Origin: Deltaproteobacteria bacterium
GTDB taxonomy: Bacteria > Desulfobacterota > Desulfarculia > Adiutricales > Adiutricaceae
Direction: 5' to 3'
Length of the DNA: 7,228 nucleotides
Assembly (NCBI GenBank): GCA_031257955.1
Contig: JAIRNQ010000326.1
Span: forward strand, 1-7,228
The notes below the pieces were generated by a model. That model saw nothing but the letters and a program-made list of their open reading frames with translations, was not told the origin of the DNA and searched no databases. The position numbers and the translations under genes were made by a program. Below, one piece after another: positions 1 to 5,136 of this stretch (position 1 is its first letter; each line of letters starts with the position of its first letter).

Positions 1-1191
1 CTCCTTGGTGATGATCCTGGGGGGACCCAAGGTCAGCTCGAAGCCCTCCCGGCGCATGGTTTCCACCAGAACGGCCAGCTGCAGCTCGCCCCGGGCCTCG
101 ACCTTAAAAACTTCGGTCGACTCGTCCTCTATCTTGGAAAGCCTGATGGAGACGTTAAAGAGGGCCTCCTTCTCCAGACGGGCGCGGATCTGCCTGGAGG
201 TGACGCTCTGGCCTTCCTTGCCGGCCAAGGGCGAAGTGTTGGCCGAAAACTCCATGGTCAGCGTGGGCTCGTCTATCTCCACCCCGGGCAGGGCCTCGGG
301 ACTTACCGAGTCGGCCACCGTGTCGCCGATGAAGGCCTCGCCCAGGCCGACCAGGGCCACGATGTCGCCGCAATCGGCCGTCTCGGTCTCTTCCCGCTGG
401 AGGCCCCGGTAAGCGAAAATGGCTTTAATCGGGACCCTCTGGGCGATTTGGCCGTTTTTTATCAGGGCCACCGTCTGCCCGTTGGCCAAGCGCCCGCGGC
501 GCAGGGGCCCGATGGCCAGGCGACCCACGTATTCCGAGTAGTCCAGATTGGTCACCAAAAACTGGGCCGGGGCCTCGGGATCGCCGATCGGGGCCGGTAT
601 GTCCGAGATTATGGCCTCAAACAGGGGGCTTAGATCGCCGGGGCCCTGGGCCTCGGCCTCGGCCACCTCCCGGTAGGCCACGCCTTTCTTGGCGTTGGTG
701 TAAAAAACCGGAAACCCCAGCTGGGCGTCGTCGGCGTCGAGATCGATGAAGAGCGAGTAGATCTCGTCCAAAACCTCCACGGGCCGGCGGTCGGGACGGT
801 CCATTTTGTTGACGACGCAAATGACCGGGAGTTTTCTCTCCAAGGCCTTTTGCAAAACGAATCTGGTCTGGGGCAGCGGCCCCTCGGAGGAGTCGACCAA
901 CAAAAGCACCCCGTCGACCATGGTCAGGGTCCTTTCCACTTCCCCGCCGAAATCGGCGTGGCCGGGGGTGTCGACTATGTTGATTTTATGGCCGCCGTAG
1001 GTCACCGAGGTGTTCTTGGCCATTATGGTGATGCCTTTTTCCCGCTCCAGGTCCAAGTTGTCCATAATCCTTTCCCGGACGTTTTGATTGTCCCGGAAGA
1101 GGCCGGACTGCCAGAGCATGGCATCAACCAATGTAGTTTTTCCGTGATCGACGTGGGCGATAATGGCGACGTTGCGTATCTTTATTGTCAT
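1..1191 (-). CDS. typA: TypA/BipA ribosome-associated translational GTPase (C-terminus beyond window)
   Basis: This is the first 397 codons of TypA/BipA, a GTPase of the EF-G family that binds 70S ribosomes and affects ribosome assembly and stress or low-temperature growth (family knowledge). The G motifs are readable: G1 AHVDHGKTT at residues 12-20, the switch I GITI at 53-56, G3 DTPGH at 74-78, G4 NKMD at 128-131, and a G5-like NAK near 166-168. A beta-barrel domain 2 (from about 200) and the start of an EF-G-like domain follow. The family is about 600 aa, so roughly 200 residues are missing because the window ends, not because the gene is broken. The start at 1189-1191 gives MTIKIRNVAIIAHVDHGKTT, matching the usual TypA N-terminus. 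No good Shine-Dalgarno precedes it. The small 1417-1659 gene lies upstream on the same strand, 225 bp away. The GTPase domain is intact; identification as TypA rather than LepA or EF-G rests on overall length and sequence pattern. Confidence 0.96.
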   Translation of the reverse strand, partial: MTIKIRNVAIIAHVDHGKTTLVDAMLWQSGLFRDNQNVRERIMDNLDLEREKGITIMAKNTSVTYGGHKINIVDTPGHADFGGEVERTLTMVDGVLLLVDSSEGPLPQTRFVLQKALERKLPVICVVNKMDRPDRRPVEVLDEIYSLFIDLDADDAQLGFPVFYTNAKKGVAYREVAEAEAQGPGDLSPLFEAIISDIPAPIGDPEAPAQFLVTNLDYSEYVGRLAIGPLRRGRLANGQTVALIKNGQIAQRVPIKAIFAYRGLQREETETADCGDIVALVGLGEAFIGDTVADSVSPEALPGVEIDEPTLTMEFSANTSPLAGKEGQSVTSRQIRARLEKEALFNVSIRLSKIEDESTEVFKVEARGELQLAVLVETMRREGFELTLGPPRIITKE

Positions 1192-1416
1192 TTATACCAA
1201 TATAAACGTTCTTGGGGGAAAAGGCCCAGCCCTTTCCCCAAATTCTTAACCCTTGCGCCCAAACTCCCGCCGGCCAAGCAAAACGGCTTGGCCCCTACCC
1301 CCGAGTTCCCTGGGCCGGTCTGGCCGAGCCAGGTTAAGCTAAGCTGAGCTTTCCCGCCGGACCCGTTGGGCCGGGCTCGCCGGGCCGGACCCGCCGGGAC
1401 GAGCCTGCCAGTCGGG
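1192..1416. other. Structured spacer between the small gene and typA
   Basis: This non-coding stretch lies between two minus-strand genes. It holds three inverted repeats: 1215-1224 with 1231-1239 (GGGGAAAAGG against CCTTTCCCC, one unpaired A), 1272-1279 with 1286-1293 (perfect 8-bp GGCCAAGC arms, 6-nt loop), and 1374-1379 with 1400-1405 (GGCTCG/CGAGCC). A 10-bp direct repeat GCCGGACCCG occurs at 1356-1365 and 1384-1393, and a short AAGCT-type repeat at about 1336-1350. I find no convincing -35/-10 pair for typA, only an A/T-rich TATATT about 7 nt before its start. typA may therefore be co-transcribed with the upstream gene, or use a promoter I do not recognise. Confidence 0.5.
1374..1405 (-). 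terminator. Possible terminator hairpin after the small gene
   Basis: GGCTCG and CGAGCC arms (6 bp, with an additional CCGG/CCGG inner pairing and a two-base bulge) lie 12-43 nt downstream of the 1417-1659 stop codon. No T-run follows on the minus strand, so it could be a weak or Rho-assisted terminator, or just an mRNA 3' structure with read-through into typA. Confidence 0.3.
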
Positions 1417-1659
1417 TCACTTAATCATGACGTCGAGGATCCTGGGCACGGCCAGATGCGGGGTTCCGGCCTCGTTAACCGCCACCACCGGCTGGCCGTC
1501 GCCGGTAATGCCCACCTGGGTCAGGCAGCCGCATTTCTTGCACCACCGATGCTCAAGCTTAACGATATTCCCGCTTTGGACATTATCCTCGGCCACCACC
1601 ATCCAGGAGTGGGGTTTGCCGTCGATGCATGTGCTAATTTGTGGTTTCTGCATGGCCAT
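1417..1659 (-). CDS. Small conserved-looking protein with Cys/His cluster, function unknown
   Basis: This is an 80-aa ORF that I do not recognise. The start at 1657-1659 is chosen because AAGGA (1668-1672 on the minus strand) sits 8 nt upstream; the frame stays open back to an ATG at 1764, but that start lies inside the structured leader. The protein begins MAMQKPQIST and ends in DVMIK. It has Cys11, His17, His37, Cys40, Cys43 and Cys45, arranged as C-x5-H, then about 20 residues, then H-x2-C-x2-C-G-C. A C/H...CxxC layout of this kind is typical of small zinc-knuckle or zinc-ribbon folds, so a structural metal site is plausible but unproven. There is no signal peptide or membrane segment. The gene has its own strong promoter (1852-1880) and a long leader with a terminator-like hairpin, which suggests regulated expression. 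Its coding character is supported by the RBS, promoter and a non-repetitive protein-like sequence. Confidence 0.72.
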   Translation of the reverse strand: MAMQKPQISTCIDGKPHSWMVVAEDNVQSGNIVKLEHRWCKKCGCLTQVGITGDGQPVVAVNEAGTPHLAVPRILDVMIK

Positions 1660-1667
1660 GGGAAGGA

Positions 1668-1672
1668 TCCTT
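1668..1672 (-). promoter_or_regulatory. Ribosome-binding site deciding the small-gene start
   Basis: AAGGA on the minus strand lies 8 nt before the ATG at 1659 and 14 nt before the second ATG at 1653, favouring the first. It sits inside the 10-bp palindrome AAGGATCCTT (1663-1672), so local structure could mask it. Confidence 0.6.
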
Positions 1673-1724
1673 GTGCTACTGTTGTATGGCCGCCGCCCCG
1701 GGCGAGCCTTTGACTGTAAGGGGC

Positions 1725-1746
1725 AAACAAACCCGCCGCCGGCGGG
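1725..1746 (-). terminator. Terminator-like hairpin within the small-gene 5' leader
   Basis: On the minus strand CCCGCC, loop GGC, then GGCGGG (1746 to 1732) forms a perfect 6-bp all-GC stem followed by TTTGTTTG (1731 to 1724). It lies about 110 nt after the predicted transcription start and about 65 nt before the start codon. That is the position expected for a transcription attenuator, or for the 3' end of a small RNA. The T-tract is interrupted, so strength is uncertain. Confidence 0.42.
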
Positions 1747-1751
1747 CCTTT

Positions 1752-1787
1752 CGGGTGGGCCCATTCAGGGACCTGCCCGGGTGGGCC
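1752..1787. repeat. 10-bp direct repeat with overlapping inverted repeat in leader
   Basis: CGGGTGGGCC occurs at 1752-1761 and 1778-1787, 26 bp apart. Within the leader RNA (minus strand), GGCCCA (1787-1782) can pair with TGGGCC (1763-1758). The resulting hairpin lies just upstream of the terminator-like stem at 1746-1732. Confidence 0.5.
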
Positions 1788-1851
1788 GGAAAAGGCGAAA
1801 GCCGGTATGGGTCAGGAAAAGACCGGAAGCCAAAAATAATTAACGCCCATT

Positions 1852-1880
1852 ATCATAACTAACCTAAACTATACTGTCAA
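1852..1880 (-). promoter_or_regulatory. Near-consensus sigma70 promoter for the small gene
   Basis: On the minus strand there is a perfect -35 TTGACA (1880-1875), a 17-bp spacer, and -10 TATGAT (1857-1852, 5/6 match). Initiation is expected near 1845, in a GGGC sequence, leaving a 5' leader of about 185 nt before the start at 1659. It is the best promoter match in the window. Confidence 0.75.
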
Positions 1881-1930
1881 CTCCCGTAATAATCTTGCCG
1901 GATTTAACATAATGGCCAAGGCAACCCATG

Positions 1931-1942
1931 GCCTAGCTAGGC
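1931..1942. promoter_or_regulatory. Perfect 12-bp palindrome, possible operator
   Basis: GCCTAGCTAGGC is its own reverse complement and includes two CTAG tetranucleotides. It lies about 50 bp upstream of the small gene's -35 element, between the divergent genes. A dimeric repressor or activator site is possible; no regulator can be named from the sequence. Confidence 0.4.
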
Positions 1943-1950
1943 TGATGGAA

Positions 1951-1980
1951 TATTTTAACCAATTTTAAAGTATTTTACCA
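1951..1980. repeat. Three A/T tracts in 10-bp phase
   Basis: The 10-mers TATTTTAACC, AATTTTAAAG and TATTTTACCA follow one another at exactly 10-bp spacing, with the first and third nearly identical. Helically phased A/T tracts are known to bend DNA, so this may be an intrinsically curved segment or a binding platform for nucleoid proteins. Confidence 0.5.
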
Positions 1981-2238
1981 GTTAATTAGCCCATTGACCA
2001 AAAAAAATTCGCCAAACTTATTTCTCTAAAATCAAACCTAAGTTCGCCTATTTTAGCTCCTTCCGAACAGTTGTTCCATAACTCGAAAAGAGCCGGCTCG
2101 AGTATAGTTTTTTATTTGCTATTGGCCATTCTTATCCCTATCAGTGTCCCAAAAATCCCCAAGCCCTCCCGGCGACCGCGCCGGCTGGGCCACCCTCCGG
2201 CCCGACCGGCCCCCCTCGCGAAAACCCCTCTCCGACCG

Positions 2239-2268
2239 TTGGGCGGCGAGGCCGGTTTGGGTTATAAT
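2239..2268 (+). promoter_or_regulatory. Promoter for trmFO
   Basis: A perfect -10 TATAAT (2263-2268) has an 18-bp spacer to a half-match -35 TTGGGC (2239-2244). Initiation would fall near 2275, giving a leader of about 30 nt to the ATG at 2305. This argues that the open frame before 2305 is not translated. Confidence 0.6.
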
Positions 2269-2304
2269 CGGGATAAATCAGTCCCCGGGCGAGAGGGTGA
2301 AGCC

Positions 2305-3714
2305 ATGGCCGACGGCCAGCCAACGGATTTGGGCAAGGGTTCGGCCGCGGCCGTCGTGACCGTCATAGGCGGCGGTTTGGCCGGCTGCGAGGCGGCGGCC
2401 ATGGCGGCGACCGTGGCCGCCAAGGCCCCGGCGGAGGGGGGCTTGGCCGTCCGGCTCTTCGAGATGAAGCCGGAGTGTTTTTCGCCGGCCCATACCAGTC
2501 CCCATTTGGCCGAGCTGGTCTGTTCCAACTCCTTTCGCTCGGACGATCCCGACAGCGCCGTGGGGCTCCTGAAGGCCGAGATGAAGCTTCTGGGCTCGCT
2601 CACCATGGCCGCGGCCGACTCCTGCCGGGTCCCGGCCGGGGGGGCCCTGGCCGTGGACCGCGAGCGCTTTGGGGAAACGGTCGACCGCCTCATCGCCGAA
2701 AACCCCAGAATCGAGCTTATCCGGGCCAAGGCCGAAAGGCCCTTCGATCCGGCCCTGGCCAAAGACGGGCCGGTCGTCGTGGCCACCGGCCCCCTGGCCG
2801 GCCCGGAGACCACCGGGCCCCTGGCCGAACTGGCCGGGGGCGGGAACCTCCATTTTTACGACGCCCTGGCCCCCATCGTCACCCGGGACTCGCTGGATCC
2901 GGACAAATTCTTCGCCGCCGACCGCTACGCCCAGGGTCCGGGATCTTATCTGAACTGCCCCTTGAGCCAGGACGAGTTCGAGGCCTTCCTCGCGGCCCTT
3001 CTGGCCGCCGACCGGGTCAGGGCCAGGCCTTTCGAGGAGGAACGCTACTTCGAGGGCTGCCTTCCCATCGAGGTCATGGCCGCCCGGGGCCCCCGGACGC
3101 TGACCTTCGGGCCAATGAAACCGGTGGGCCTCGTAGACCCCCGGACCGGCCAAAGGCCGGCCGCCGTGGTCCAGCTGCGCCCCGAGAACTTGGCCGGGAC
3201 CCACTACAACCTGGTCGGCTTTCAGACCAGGATGACCGTCGGGGCCCAGGAAGAGGTCTTTAGGCTCATCCCGGCCCTAAAGAAGGCCAAATTCGCCCGC
3301 CACGGGGCCATCCACCGAAACACTTACGTGGACGCGCCCAGGTTCCTGGACCCCTTCCAAGGGATCCCCGCCCTACCCGGCTTTTTTTTGGCCGGGCAGA
3401 TTACCGGGGTCGAGGGCTATGTCGAGTCGGCCGCGCAAGGCCTCTGGGTCGGCCTAAACGCGGCCAGGACGGCCCTCGGGCGCCGGCCGGTACTCCCCCC
3501 AAGGGTATCGGCCCTAGGCTCGCTCCTGGCCCGTCTGGGACCGAATGACGGGCAAAAGCCATTTTGCCCCTCAAACGTGAATTTTGGCCTCTTCCCGCCG
3601 CCCAGCCCCAATCTTCCCAAGCGCCAATGGTCCTTGGAGCGCCTGGAGCGGGCCCGGAGTTGTTGGGAACCCTTTCTGAAGGAAATCGACCATGCCCCTG
3701 CCCCCCGCCCCTAA
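2305..3714 (+). CDS. trmFO: TrmFO, folate/FAD-dependent tRNA (uracil-54-C5)-methyltransferase
   Basis: This 469-aa flavoprotein transfers a methylene group from 5,10-methylene-tetrahydrofolate to U54 of the tRNA T-loop and reduces it through FADH2, giving m5U54 (family knowledge). The start at 2305 is preceded by GAGGGTGA (2293-2300) and a TATAAT promoter. Visible hallmarks are the FAD Rossmann motif VIGGGLAGCEAA at residues 20-31, ELVCSNSFRSDD with Cys73, DSCRVPAGGALAVDRERF, FEGCLPIEVMAARGPRTLTFGPMKP with Cys252, GTHYNLVGFQTRM, AGQITGVEGYVESAAQG, and the C-terminal NVNFGLFP. Cys73 and Cys252 correspond to the two catalytic cysteines known in Bacillus TrmFO (Cys53 and Cys226). Length is normal for the family. 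The C-terminus overlaps the next gene by 23 nt. GidA/MnmG is related, but the CSNS and FEGC motifs and the shorter length exclude it. Confidence 0.96.
   Translation: MADGQPTDLGKGSAAAVVTVIGGGLAGCEAAAMAATVAAKAPAEGGLAVRLFEMKPECFSPAHTSPHLAELVCSNSFRSDDPDSAVGLLKAEMKLLGSLTMAAADSCRVPAGGALAVDRERFGETVDRLIAENPRIELIRAKAERPFDPALAKDGPVVVATGPLAGPETTGPLAELAGGGNLHFYDALAPIVTRDSLDPDKFFAADRYAQGPGSYLNCPLSQDEFEAFLAALLAADRVRARPFEEERYFEGCLPIEVMAARGPRTLTFGPMKPVGLVDPRTGQRPAAVVQLRPENLAGTHYNLVGFQTRMTVGAQEEVFRLIPALKKAKFARHGAIHRNTYVDAPRFLDPFQGIPALPGFFLAGQITGVEGYVESAAQGLWVGLNAARTALGRRPVLPPRVSALGSLLARLGPNDGQKPFCPSNVNFGLFPPPSPNLPKRQWSLERLERARSCWEPFLKEIDHAPAPRP
3679..3683 (+). promoter_or_regulatory. RBS for the lipoprotein gene inside trmFO
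   Basis: AAGGA lies in the last codons of trmFO, 8 nt before the ATG at 3692. It fixes the lipoprotein start and makes the 23-nt overlap between the genes credible. Confidence 0.65.
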
Positions 3715-4666
3715 CCCCCTTTCCGCCTCCCCGGCGGTCGAAAGGCCGACCGCCCAAAGGACCCTTTGGCCGACCCTTTTAATGACCCTCTTGGCGGCCA
3801 TTTTGGCCGCCCCGTTAGCCGGCCTCTTGGCCGGCGGCTGCGCCTCGGCCCCGACCCCCCGCCTGGCCCGGGACATAACCCTGGGCGACTTCCGGGGCGA
3901 GGGATCGGACGAGCTTAGGCGCGCCCTCTCCCCAGCCGCGACCGGCGGAAGCGGGGCCCGGCTGGCCCTCTCGGCCACCACCGCTTTCGACTATTCCAGC
4001 CGTCCCGGCCTGGAAACGGCGACCGTTACCAACCTTAGCCACTCGCGCTGGCCGGAGGGCCTGGAGGGTTGGGACCAAGTGCCCAAGCCGGAACCCAAGT
4101 ACCGCACTTCCGAGTATCCGCTGACCCTAATCGAGGCCAGCCTTTCGGCCGACTGGACCTTAACCGATCCCCAAAACCCCTCGGCCGTTGCCCAATCGGG
4201 GACGACCCGGGTGGCCCTCAAGCAAAGCGGCGGGGGCTTTCCCGAAAGCCAGGGCCAAGGGAGGCCAGCCGCCACGGATCGCCAAGCGGCCCTAAACCTT
4301 CTGGCCGAATCGCTGGCCGACCAAATCGTCCTTCTGATTGGCCCCGACTACGCCGCTTCCAGCCTGGCCCCGGGCAAGGACGCCCTCTCCAAGCAAGCCT
4401 TGAAACTGGCAACCGATGGCGACTGGGACGGGGCGGCCGCCATTTGGCTCGAGATACTGACCCTCAACCCGGAATACGGCCCGGCCCTCTTTAACCTGGG
4501 CCTCCACCACGAACGCCGGGGCGATCTGGACAAGGCCTGGGCCTTCTACCGCCTGGCTTTCTTGAGCGTCCAGACCTACCCCTACCGTTTGGCCCTGACC
4601 CGAACCGCCGACGCCCTGGAAAAACTCGGCCGCCTGCCCCAGGCCGCCCCGCCCCGGCCCTTCTGA
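3692..4666 (+). CDS. Putative outer-membrane lipoprotein with C-terminal TPR
   Basis: This 324-aa protein has an N-terminal export signal: a short region with Arg18 and Arg23, a hydrophobic core at about residues 25-47, and a lipobox LAGGC ending at Cys50. Cleavage there would leave an acylated Cys followed by Ala-Ser, which by the +2 rule predicts Lol export to the outer membrane. The signal is long at 49 residues; an internal ATG at 3782 (Met31) would give a shorter one but lacks positive charges and an RBS. Residues about 60-215 form a region I do not recognise; the pattern of alternating residues (TLIEASLSADWTLTDPQNPS) resembles beta-rich CsgG/LpoB-like lipoproteins only loosely. Residues about 230-300 contain TPR-like helices, the clearest being GPALFNLGLHHERRGDLDKA from 263. 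Translation is probably coupled to trmFO. The function is unknown; an envelope scaffold or assembly role is a guess from the TPR and lipobox. Confidence 0.82.
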   Translation: MPLPPAPNPLSASPAVERPTAQRTLWPTLLMTLLAAILAAPLAGLLAGGCASAPTPRLARDITLGDFRGEGSDELRRALSPAATGGSGARLALSATTAFDYSSRPGLETATVTNLSHSRWPEGLEGWDQVPKPEPKYRTSEYPLTLIEASLSADWTLTDPQNPSAVAQSGTTRVALKQSGGGFPESQGQGRPAATDRQAALNLLAESLADQIVLLIGPDYAASSLAPGKDALSKQALKLATDGDWDGAAAIWLEILTLNPEYGPALFNLGLHHERRGDLDKAWAFYRLAFLSVQTYPYRLALTRTADALEKLGRLPQAAPPRPF

Positions 4667-4670
4667 CCTC

Positions 4671-4707
4671 CCCGCCTCCCGCCGGGCCCCGCGCGGCGGG
4701 AGGCGGG
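4671..4707 (+). terminator. Strong GC hairpin after the lipoprotein gene
   Basis: A perfect 14-bp stem (CCCGCCTCCCGCCG at 4671-4684 against 4694-4707) with a 9-nt loop begins 5 nt after the stop codon. It is very stable but lacks a following T-run, so it may act with Rho, stabilise the mRNA 3' end, or only pause polymerase. Confidence 0.55.
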
Positions 4708-4711
4708 AGAC

Positions 4712-4731
4712 TGGGCCCCTGACCGGGCCCA
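4712..4731 (+). terminator. Second hairpin in the lipoprotein 3' region
   Basis: TGGGCCC (4712-4718), a 6-nt loop and GGGCCCA (4725-4731) form a perfect 7-bp stem 4 nt after the first hairpin. Again there is no U-tract. Tandem hairpins suggest a termination or mRNA-protection zone. Confidence 0.4.
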
Positions 4732-4752
4732 AACAATCCCCAAACAGTCCCC
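4731..4752 (+). repeat. Tandem 11-bp repeat complementary to the tex RBS
   Basis: AAACAATCCCC (4731-4741) is followed directly by AAACAGTCCCC (4742-4752), one base different. The first copy plus the next AAA (4731-4744) is the exact reverse complement of 5129-5142, which contains the tex Shine-Dalgarno GGGGA and the spacer before its ATG. The second copy can pair with the same site with one G-U wobble. Confidence 0.6.
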
Positions 4753-4930
4753 AGATTTGCCTCTAGGCCCTCCGCCAATTCGCCCCTTTGGGCTGCTTGA
4801 TTTTCGAAGGCGTCCTCGCGGAAGCCCCGGCGGCCAGTATTAGGGCGCAAAGACTCGCGACCGCCGAGTCGCTTACCCTACTTTAACCCCCGCTTAACTC
4901 ACCCTCTGTACCCTTCGGCATCTTTTGGGT
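4753..4930. other. Intergenic stretch without recognised gene
   Basis: No gene with an RBS or protein-like sequence is seen on either strand. A perfect 6-bp inverted repeat GACTCG/CGAGTC with a 7-nt loop lies at 4852-4870. A minus-strand frame beginning at 4850 runs back through the long hairpin into the lipoprotein gene and looks spurious. Confidence 0.5.
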
Positions 4931-4959
4931 TTGATAGGCCGCAACTTTTAAGGTAGTAT
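4931..4959 (+). promoter_or_regulatory. sigma70-type promoter for tex
   Basis: TTGATA (4931-4936, 5/6 match to TTGACA), a 17-bp spacer and TAGTAT (4954-4959, 4/6 match to TATAAT). Transcription would start near 4966, giving a structured leader of about 178 nt before the tex start at 5144. Confidence 0.6.
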
Positions 4960-4990
4960 CGATTCTCGGCGGCCGGGGCGCCGACCGCTT

Positions 4991-5012
4991 CCGGCCGGGA
5001 CCGTCCCGCCGG
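4991..5012 (+). other. Hairpin in tex leader
   Basis: CCGG, a bulged C, CGGGA, loop CCG, TCCCG and CCGG form a 9-bp GC stem shortly after the predicted transcription start. Confidence 0.4.
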
Positions 5013-5025
5013 ATCGCCCGAGGGC

Positions 5026-5060
5026 CCCTTGGCCCTTGGCCCTTGGCGATTGGCCTTTGG
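5026..5060 (+). repeat. Heptanucleotide tandem repeat in tex leader
   Basis: There are three perfect copies of CCCTTGG (5026-5032, 5033-5039, 5040-5046), followed by two diverged copies, CGATTGG (5047-5053) and CCTTTGG (5054-5060). The array lies within the untranslated leader, about 85 bp upstream of the tex start codon. Copy number could change by slipped-strand mispairing. Confidence 0.75.
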
Positions 5061-5079
5061 CCTCAGTCGGTTTTTCGCC

Positions 5080-5099
5080 GGCCGCGCCCTTTCGCGGCC
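5080..5099 (+). other. Hairpin in tex leader
   Basis: GGCCGCG (5080-5086), loop CCCTTT and CGCGGCC (5093-5099) form a perfect 7-bp stem directly before the terminator-like hairpin. Confidence 0.45.
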
Positions 5100-5105
5100 A
5101 ATATT

Positions 5106-5131
5106 GCCCGCCCCGGCGGGCGCTTTGATTT
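5106..5131 (+). terminator. Terminator-like hairpin just upstream of the tex RBS
   Basis: GCCCGC (5106-5111), a 4-nt loop and GCGGGC (5116-5121) are followed by GCTTTGATTT. The stem ends about 10 nt before the Shine-Dalgarno. The tail is T-rich but interrupted, so this may attenuate transcription or influence ribosome access. Confidence 0.35.
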
Positions 5132-5136
5132 GGGGA
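5132..5136 (+). promoter_or_regulatory. tex ribosome-binding site
   Basis: GGGGA lies 7 nt before the ATG at 5144. It is the centre of the 14-base segment complementary to the lipoprotein 3' region at 4731-4744. Confidence 0.55.

Larger units (their letters stand above)
1881..2238. other. AT-rich divergent intergenic region
   Basis: From about 1830 to 2140 the composition drops sharply in GC relative to the surrounding GC-rich DNA. It separates the minus-strand small gene from plus-strand trmFO. I see no convincing gene here: the plus frame open from a TTG at 2071 encodes a hydrophobic run and then a proline/arginine-rich stretch leading into trmFO, with no RBS support. Weak plus-strand promoter candidates are TTGACC at 1994 with no good -10, and TTGCTA-N17-TATCAG at 2116-2144. 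It also holds the 12-bp palindrome and the phased A/T tracts listed separately, an A8 run at 2000-2007, and the palindrome GAGCCGGCTC at 2090-2099. Confidence 0.6.

Noticed and set aside
850..1347. 165-aa plus-strand open frame opposite typA
   Set aside because: It is mostly antisense to the conserved GTPase domain of typA, and the remainder runs through the spacer.
1660..1764. Longer small protein starting at the ATG at 1764
   Set aside because: The frame is open, but the extension passes through the GC hairpin and T-tract, is glycine/proline/arginine-rich, and has a poorer RBS than the start at 1659.
2071..2304. Upstream extension of the trmFO frame by 78 codons from a TTG
   Set aside because: There is no RBS, the sequence is proline/arginine-rich and unlike TrmFO, and a TATAAT promoter lies inside it; the ATG at 2305 has an RBS and gives the normal length.
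2278..3204. 308-aa minus-strand open frame opposite trmFO
   Set aside because: It is antisense to an unmistakable trmFO; long shadow frames are expected in GC-rich DNA, and its sequence is glycine/arginine-rich with no family motif.
4491..4850. 119-aa minus-strand open frame reaching into the intergenic region
   Set aside because: It spans the 14-bp-stem hairpin and the antisense of the lipoprotein gene, and no RBS is visible; the first 30 residues look slightly protein-like, but that is not enough.
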